Assembly: GCA_024277475.1 (NCBI GenBank)
Contig: JAJRVC010000677.1
Span: forward strand, 1 to 10,209
DNA length: 10,209 nucleotides
Direction: 5' to 3'
Source of the DNA: Deltaproteobacteria bacterium
GTDB taxonomy: Bacteria > Desulfobacterota > Desulfobacteria > Desulfobacterales > JAFDCJ01
Under the pieces are notes generated by a model. That model was given only the letters and a program-made list of their open reading frames with translations. It had not been told where the DNA came from and made no database searches. Every line of letters starts with the position of its first letter. Within the stretch, counting starts at the first letter, position 1. Position numbers and translations under genes: made by a program. This document shows positions 6,240 to 10,209 of the stretch, one piece after another.

Positions 6240-6443
6240 ATGGAAATCAAAAAAATGATGGCGGGATGGAGCAAGGTCTGCCCCGGCTGCAACATCGGAC
6301 GTAAATATCCGGATTCCTTTATCGGCAAGAAAGTCAGGGATCACTGGGAAAAAGGTTGCCGTTCACATGACGCTTTTGTTGAGGTGTACGGCAGTGATGA
6401 GCCCTCATCCAGGAAAAGCAGAAAAGAATCCGAGGATAAGTAA
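6240..6443 (+). CDS. Small hypothetical protein with CxxC...CxxH pattern
   Basis: I do not recognise this gene. From ATG 6240 it encodes 67 residues. An in-frame upstream start at 6201 would add 13 residues, but 6240 has AAAGGA eight bases ahead and is preferred. Four potential metal ligands are spaced like a small zinc finger: C14-x2-C17 (VCPGC) and C40-x2-H43 (KGCRSH), separated by the basic segment GRKYPDSFIGKKVRDHWEKG. The last 16 residues are charged and probably disordered. A zinc-binding or nucleic-acid-binding role would be consistent but is inference. It converges with the - strand gene ending at 6485, and no clear terminator is seen in the 41 bases between them. Confidence 0.6.
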   Translation: MEIKKMMAGWSKVCPGCNIGRKYPDSFIGKKVRDHWEKGCRSHDAFVEVYGSDEPSSRKSRKESEDK

Positions 6444-6484
6444 AAATACGGTATGATCGCGCTGTCTTATGTCTTAATACGCGT

Positions 6485-7045
6485 TTACCTCTTGTATTTC
6501 CCCATCAACTGCCCTTCAGCCAGAATATGCCCCTCCATGGCCTCCAGCAATTGTGCCTTTGTGATTCCGCTCTCGCGATCGATTACGGTATCCAGGGCAT
6601 AGAGTTTGAAAAAATATCGGTGGGTTCCGCCCGGTGGACAAGGGCCGCCATAACCGAATTTTCGGAAATCGTTTTTGCCGTGCCTGGCGCCATTTTTCAG
6701 GGTCTTTTCAGGGGGTATTTCAGCCTGCAATTCGTTGATGTCCGGGGGTAGATTAAAAAGGACCCAGTGCACCCAGGTGCCCATGGGTGCATCCGGATCA
6801 TCGCAAATCAGGGCCAGACTTTTGGTCCCTTCGGGAACACCGGTCCAGGCCAGGTCCGGAGAAACATCTTCCGCATCGCAAGTGTATCGTTTTGGAATCA
6901 TACTGCCGGCAGTAAATACAGAGCTTGTAATTTTTAGCGTCATTCTATGACTTCCTGCTATAACGGTTGGAATTTCAATAAAAGTGTACATAACAAAAAT
7001 CAACGCAACACAGACTGCGCGGTATAAATCCCAGGTATTTTTCAT
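6485..7045 (-). CDS. PEBP-family protein (YbhB/YbcL-like), possibly exported
   Basis: The frame gives 186 residues. The core is the bacterial phosphatidylethanolamine-binding/RKIP-like fold: TSSVFTAGSMIPKRYTCDAE (40-59), LICDDPDAPMGTWVHWVLFN (79-98), NDFRKFGYGGPCPPGGTHRY (125-144) and a closing segment EGHILAEGQLMGKY. The DPDAP, HW, GPCPP and HRY motifs line the anion-binding pocket of the family; the bacterial role is poorly defined. Residues 9-30 are a hydrophobic stretch ending near VIAG, which looks like a signal peptide. A second start, ATG 6943 (residue 35), is preceded by AGGAAG at an ideal seven bases and would give a 152-residue cytosolic protein of the usual YbhB length. The upstream ATG has only AGAGAG, too close. 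Either or both starts may be used. A palindromic element begins 16 bases upstream of the first start. Confidence 0.88.
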   Translation of the reverse strand: MKNTWDLYRAVCVALIFVMYTFIEIPTVIAGSHRMTLKITSSVFTAGSMIPKRYTCDAEDVSPDLAWTGVPEGTKSLALICDDPDAPMGTWVHWVLFNLPPDINELQAEIPPEKTLKNGARHGKNDFRKFGYGGPCPPGGTHRYFFKLYALDTVIDRESGITKAQLLEAMEGHILAEGQLMGKYKR

Positions 7046-7060
7046 AGCTCTCTGATTGAC

Positions 7061-7172
7061 TCAATTCATAAGCCACCGGCTCTGCCGGTGAGAATTTAAA
7101 AGGTTCTACCGTGACTCCGAGGGCATGCTTGACGGGTGCAAATCTGATCGATGCCGGCGGCTTATGAATTGA
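7061..7172. repeat. Palindromic element E1 (112 bp, 20-bp terminal inverted repeats)
   Basis: TCAATTCATAAGCCACCGGC (7061-7080) is the reverse complement of 7153-7172 with a single mismatch. Directly inside the left arm is a second hairpin, CACCGGC-TCT-GCCGGTG (7074-7090). CACCGGC can therefore pair locally or with the far arm, giving two competing folds. Short size, terminal inverted repeats and lack of a gene suggest a REP- or MITE-like element. It forms the leader of the PEBP-family gene if that gene is transcribed from further right. The spacer 7173-7332 between E1 and E2 is AT-rich, has a run of nine T (7179-7187), and holds no convincing gene. Confidence 0.65.
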
Positions 7173-7332
7173 TATAAATTTTTTTTTGCATATTTTTTCA
7201 ATTTCTTGGTATACGCTGGCAGAACAACCACTATCAAAGCCGGCTGAGGCAAAAAAGATACTTACCAATGGTTAGTCGGTCAAGTGGGCATCAAAATCAA
7301 CAGATCCGATAAAACAGAGATTAAAAATTTAA

Positions 7333-7415
7333 AAATCAGCGACCAGCAGCAGAGGTGGCCGGCCCCTTCCAGGGGCCATCCTCATACCCCCAGCTCTGCT
7401 GGTGGTCGCTGATTT
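7333..7415. repeat. Palindromic element E2 (83 bp, 22-bp terminal inverted repeats), possible - strand terminator
   Basis: The arms 7333-7354 and 7394-7415 (ends AAATCAGCGACC and GGTCGCTGATTT) pair over 22 bp with one mismatch. Inside is GGCCCC-TTCCA-GGGGCC (7361-7377). A further hairpin CCCCAGC-TCT-GCTGGTG (7388-7404) overlaps the right arm and resembles the E1 core. Read on the - strand, the stem ends in GCTGATTTTTAAATTTTT, so it could terminate transcription from the dehydrogenase operon, whose last stop is at 7520. No T-run follows on the + strand. Confidence 0.62.
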
Positions 7416-7474
7416 GCTGCTCCATTGCAACCCCTAACCCGGATAAGCTCAGCCGGTCTTAGCGTAGCGGAGAT

Positions 7475-7488
7475 CCCGATTTATCGGG
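7475..7488. repeat. Short palindrome CCCGAT-TT-ATCGGG
   Basis: This 6-bp stem with a two-base centre lies 31 bases beyond the stop of the dehydrogenase gene, on its downstream side. On the + strand it is followed by the AT-rich GGAATTTAATATTT. No T-run follows on the - strand. The loop is too small for a good RNA hairpin, so it is more likely a DNA-level repeat than a terminator. The stretch 7416-7519 holds nothing else that I can support. Confidence 0.35.
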
Positions 7489-7519
7489 GAATTTAATATT
7501 TCTGGACACAAACGATAGT

Positions 7520-8539
7520 TCAACTTTGGCGGCTGGGCTCCCGTGCCCTTAATATCCCGTTAACAACATGTTTGGGTGGATGACCGGCCGCGACAGCGAC
7601 GATATTTGCGATGGCCTGGCTCAGCATGCGCCGGAAAGCGCTTTTTGTCGTTCCGGCGATATGGGGTGTAATTAACAGCCTGTCTTGTCCGGCCTTAGAG
7701 AGGTTGAGCAGCGGGTGATCCGGTGGCGGCGGTTCCGGATAAAGGGTATCGATAGCAGCTCCCATCAGGTATTCGTCTTCCAATGCCTCCGCTAATGCTT
7801 CAGGATCAACGATTTCCCCACGGGCCGTGTTTATTAATATAGAGCCCGATGCCATAAGGCCTAGTTCTCTGCGGGCTATCAGATGATAGGTTTGTTTCGT
7901 TAAAGGTGTATGAATACTGACTGCCTCACTGGTTCGGAGAAGATCATCAAGATCTTTATAGATCACCTGCAATTGTTTTTCAATGGCAGGATCAGATCGG
8001 AAAACATCAAAATAGCTTACGCGGGCACCCAGCAACCCGGCTACCTGAGCGACCTTTCTGCCGATGGCCCCGAATCCCACCAGCCCCAGGTGCAAATCGG
8101 AAATTTCTTTCAATCCACCGGCAAAAAGCTTTTGCCTGATCTGATTGTAATTGCCGGTTTTAATTTCCCGATCGGCTATCAACATACGCCGTTGAAGCGT
8201 AATCATCATGGCGACAGTGAACTCGGCCACGGTAGTAATATTTGCACCCGGAGAATTAGCCACCGGGAGGTTGCACCGAGCGGCACTTACCGTATCCACC
8301 TTATCATAGCCGGTGCCGGCGCTCTGAATCATCCGAACGGAAGGAATTTTGTCCAGTACTGCGGCAGTTATCGGGGGAAATGCCGCCGGTACAAATAGAA
8401 AATCCATCCCCCGGCAGGCTTCAATAATATCATCTTCCGCCGTGAGATGTTTGAAACTGAATTCCAGCTCGGCAGGAAACGATACTTCCGCGTTTTCGAA
8501 ACGCTCACGCGGCAGGAAACTGAGTACTTTCGGCCTCAT
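7520..8539 (-). CDS. D-2-hydroxyacid dehydrogenase, NAD(P)-dependent
   Basis: From ATG 8539 the protein has 339 residues, typical for the family. It should interconvert a 2-oxo acid and a D-2-hydroxy acid with a nicotinamide cofactor in the cytosol. The layout is a split substrate-binding domain around a Rossmann domain. The cofactor loop GLVGFGAIGR spans 152-161. The acid at the end of strand 2 (YFDV, D178) favours NAD over NADP. The catalytic set is Arg240 (NTARGEIVD), Glu269 (YPEPPPPDHPLL) and His293 (TPHIAGTT). A GTG at 8563 would add eight residues, but ATG 8539 has GAGGA seven bases ahead. The gene follows the aminotransferase (stop 8603) by 63 bases on the same strand. An aminotransferase giving a 2-oxo acid and a dehydrogenase reducing it would be a coherent pair, though the substrate is unknown. 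Confidence 0.93.
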   Translation of the reverse strand: MRPKVLSFLPRERFENAEVSFPAELEFSFKHLTAEDDIIEACRGMDFLFVPAAFPPITAAVLDKIPSVRMIQSAGTGYDKVDTVSAARCNLPVANSPGANITTVAEFTVAMMITLQRRMLIADREIKTGNYNQIRQKLFAGGLKEISDLHLGLVGFGAIGRKVAQVAGLLGARVSYFDVFRSDPAIEKQLQVIYKDLDDLLRTSEAVSIHTPLTKQTYHLIARRELGLMASGSILINTARGEIVDPEALAEALEDEYLMGAAIDTLYPEPPPPDHPLLNLSKAGQDRLLITPHIAGTTKSAFRRMLSQAIANIVAVAAGHPPKHVVNGILRAREPSRQS

Positions 8540-8602
8540 AGATGATTCCTCGACGGGTTCCACTTACTTTAATAGTTGAAATAAAAAATAACAATTCGAG
8601 AG

Positions 8603-9688
8603 TTAACGACCCAACAGAGCCATTGCGGATGCAATCCTTTCCATACCTTCCCTGCAATTTTGAGACGAGGTGGCGTAAGAAATGCGTAAATAACCCTCTC
8701 CCCGGGTCCCGAAAGACGTCCCGGGCACCACGGCCACACCACCTTTTTCCAGAAGGTGATCGGCCAACTCGGAAGTGTTCATTCCAGGCACGTCATGCTT
8801 GGCAAAGACATAGAAAGCACCCTTCGGATCAACCGGGCAGGTAAGTCCCGGCGAGTTCTCAATGCCCTGCATGACAATTCGCCGTCTGTTTTCAAACTCG
8901 TCAACCATCCGGGTCACACAGGACTGATCTCCCTTGAGGGCGGCAACGGCACCTGCCTGGGCAAACGAACAGATTGACAGCATTACATTCTGCTGGATCT
9001 TAATGGCGGCGGCAATCAGCGCTTGCGGGGCCGCAATATACCCAACCCGCCATCCCGTCATAGAATAAGTTTTCGACAACGATCCCCAAATAACGGTCTG
9101 GTTCTTCATGTCTCCACACGCTGCGGGACTGAAAAACTTGTTACCGTCATATATCATTCGGTCATAAGCTTCGTCGGAAAATATAACCAGTTTATTTTCG
9201 GCGGCGAATCGACAGATTTCTTCCAGTTGTCTGACGGCCAAAACCGCTCCGGAAGGATTATGCGGTGAATTGACGATCAAAGCGCGGGTGCGGTCTGTCA
9301 GCAATTTCCGGGCCGCGGACAGGTCAGGTGCGAGATTTTCACTCTCCAGCAGCGGCAGCGGGACCGGCACACCGCCGGTCAGTTTGACGCAGGAATAAAA
9401 CTGGCTGTAGCCCGGGTTTGGTACCAATACTTCATCTCCCGGATTCAGGAATGCCTGCAGGCTTAAATACATGGCCTCCTGCCCGCCGGCGGTGGCCATG
9501 ATCTCCCTTTCCGGATCGTACTGAATTCCTTTGTATTGCTGCAGCGATTCGGCCAGCGCCTCCCGCAAAGCGGGCACTCCCAGATTGGGTGTATAATGGA
9601 CAATTCCCTCTGCCAGGGCGGCAACAGCAGCAGCCTTGATGTGTTCGGGGGTATCGAAATCCGGCCTGCCGATCTCAAAATGAATCAC
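8603..9688 (-). CDS. Class I/II PLP aminotransferase, N-terminally disrupted
   Basis: The open frame after the disruption has 361 residues from a GTG at 9688. Numbered from there, landmarks are FEIGRPDFDTPEHI (4-17), HYTPNLGVPALREA (31-44), TAGGQEA (66-72), NSPHNPSG with N144, IFSDEAYD with D172 and Y175, GSLSKTYSMTGWRVGY with the PLP Lys206 and R214, and YLRISYA with the carboxylate-binding Arg335. These are the aspartate/aromatic aminotransferase-type residues. The usual first 30 or so residues, which close over the active site, are missing; they are encoded at 9790-9707, before an in-frame TAA. Re-initiation at GTG 9688 is conceivable, with only AAAAGG as a weak upstream site. The other catalytic residues are intact, so the damage looks recent, or the stop is a sequencing error. 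It lies between the amidohydrolase and dehydrogenase genes on one strand. Confidence 0.88.
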   Translation of the reverse strand: MIHFEIGRPDFDTPEHIKAAAVAALAEGIVHYTPNLGVPALREALAESLQQYKGIQYDPEREIMATAGGQEAMYLSLQAFLNPGDEVLVPNPGYSQFYSCVKLTGGVPVPLPLLESENLAPDLSAARKLLTDRTRALIVNSPHNPSGAVLAVRQLEEICRFAAENKLVIFSDEAYDRMIYDGNKFFSPAACGDMKNQTVIWGSLSKTYSMTGWRVGYIAAPQALIAAAIKIQQNVMLSICSFAQAGAVAALKGDQSCVTRMVDEFENRRRIVMQGIENSPGLTCPVDPKGAFYVFAKHDVPGMNTSELADHLLEKGGVAVVPGTSFGTRGEGYLRISYATSSQNCREGMERIASAMALLGR

Positions 9689-9703
9689 CTGCTTACCTTT
9701 TTT

Positions 9704-9790
9704 TTAAAGGCGGGCCGCTTTTTCTAAAACCTTTCGGATACCGGCAAACGGTATATCGACCATACCTTTGGCTGCCATTGGTATCGGCAT
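9704..9790 (-). pseudogene. Severed 5' end of the class I/II aminotransferase gene
   Basis: A near-perfect Shine-Dalgarno, AAAGGAGG (9805-9798), lies seven bases before ATG 9790. It opens a 28-codon frame containing MVDIPFAGIRKVLEKAARL, ended by TAA at 9706-9704. The next codons in the same frame (Lys-Lys-Gly-Lys-Gln) run straight into the aminotransferase at 9688. The helix PFAGIRKVLEKA is what fold-type I aminotransferases carry just before their VIHFEIG strand. Joined across the stop, the gene would be 395 codons, the normal family size. The stop sits against an A8 run in CTTTAAAAAAAAGG. Changing the run length would not remove the stop, whereas one G-to-T change in a GAA codon explains it. 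Confidence 0.75.
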
Positions 9791-9889
9791 TGAGCATCCT
9801 CCTTTGTGAATAAAACGGTTAATGGATCGAAAATCTTTGATTGTACCTTGACCTCTAAAGAACCATCGACACGTTAACGCCCAGTCGCT

Positions 9890-10209
9890 TTATAATTTGC
9901 CCAACGGCAGCCGCATCAGATTGACGGCGTTTTCTTGAAAAATCTTTCGCTTCTCCTCCGCCGTAATCTGCATGCGATCAACAGCTTCAATGCTGTCCCG
10001 AATCAGTCGCAATCCCATTTGATTGCAAAAAGGCATATCCGTAGCAAATACCATCTGATCCAGACCGGCGAAAGCCAGCCCGCACTCGAGCGCAGCGGTG
10101 TTGCCGTTTACCGCTGTATCGTAAAAAAACCGCCGGTAGTAGGTAAGAGCATTTTCTTTAAGGTAGATGTCCCGTTTCCCCATGCGCATTTCGTTGAAAT
10201 CATCGTTCC
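9890..10209 (-). CDS. Amidohydrolase-family protein (ACMSD-like), C-terminal part
   Basis: The frame is open to the right edge, so only about 106 C-terminal residues are visible. The segments RRFFYDTAVNGNTAALE, GLDQMVFATDMPF and IFQENAVNLMRLP match the last third of the amidohydrolase-2 family, which includes aminocarboxymuconate-semialdehyde decarboxylase. In these metal-dependent TIM-barrel enzymes the Asp of the TDMPF motif is a metal ligand. Such enzymes decarboxylate or hydrolyse small carboxylates. An in-frame ATG at 10189 is not a likely start, because family sequence continues upstream of it (NDDFNE). The stop is 99 bases before the aminotransferase start, on the same strand, so co-transcription is plausible. 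Substrate and the N-terminal metal site cannot be judged. Confidence 0.8.
   Translation of the reverse strand, partial: NDDFNEMRMGKRDIYLKENALTYYRRFFYDTAVNGNTAALECGLAFAGLDQMVFATDMPFCNQMGLRLIRDSIEAVDRMQITAEEKRKIFQENAVNLMRLPLGKL

Noticed and set aside
7173..7210. A TTGAAA box 17 bases from TTTATA on the - strand as a promoter for the PEBP-family gene.
   Set aside because: The -10 box matches only about half of the consensus, and the match lies in homopolymeric A/T sequence where such hits are expected by chance.
6975..7268. A 97-codon - strand frame running through element E1 into the PEBP-family gene.
   Set aside because: It begins with TTG without a ribosome binding site, runs through the palindromic repeat, and overlaps a well-supported gene in another frame.
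7061..7415. E1 and E2 considered as two units of a CRISPR or integron attachment array.
   Set aside because: Only two units, with unrelated outer arms and different lengths, and no integrase or cas gene is present.

Overview
The window looks like a chromosomal stretch from an anaerobic, probably sulfate-reducing bacterium of the Desulfobacterota type. This is an inference. It rests on a TRAP transporter next to a corrinoid/iron-sulfur reductive dehalogenase-like protein, catabolic aminotransferases and amidohydrolases, a BrnT/BrnA toxin-antitoxin pair, and intergenic DNA rich in short repeats. No rRNA, tRNA, CRISPR array or intact insertion sequence was seen.

Left part (1-5274, + strand). 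The end of a TRAP solute-binding protein is followed by the small (414-902) and large (1205-2506) TRAP permease subunits. A class III PLP aminotransferase (2655-4034) and a cytosolic reductive dehalogenase-like protein with two 4Fe-4S motifs (4120-5274) follow. This reads as uptake of an organic acid or amino-acid-like compound followed by its intracellular conversion. A fifth gene of the series, apparently a nitrilase-superfamily hydrolase, starts at 5350 but is cut off after about 56 codons.

Middle (5510-7519). A toxin-antitoxin pair on the - strand (toxin 5987-5727, antitoxin 5737-5510) sits exactly where the hydrolase reading frame is lost. A small protein with a CxxC...CxxH pattern (6240-6443, +) and a phosphatidylethanolamine-binding-family protein (7045-6485, -) converge. 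A gene-free stretch of about 470 bases (7046-7519) holds two palindromic elements, 7061-7172 and 7333-7415. Their small hairpins share a core and show compensatory base changes.

Right part (7520-10209, - strand). Transcription runs right to left: the end of an amidohydrolase (to 9890), a class I/II aminotransferase, then a D-2-hydroxyacid dehydrogenase (8539-7520). The aminotransferase is broken. A perfect ribosome binding site and the expected first 28 codons (9790-9707) are separated from the rest by one in-frame TAA at 9706-9704, at a position where a GAA codon would need only one base change.

The points most worth a second look are the broken aminotransferase, the toxin-antitoxin module inside the hydrolase gene, the Tat-less dehalogenase-like protein in a TRAP/aminotransferase cluster, the pair of related hairpin elements, and a 73-nt repeat placed identically behind two genes (901-973 and 5279-5351).
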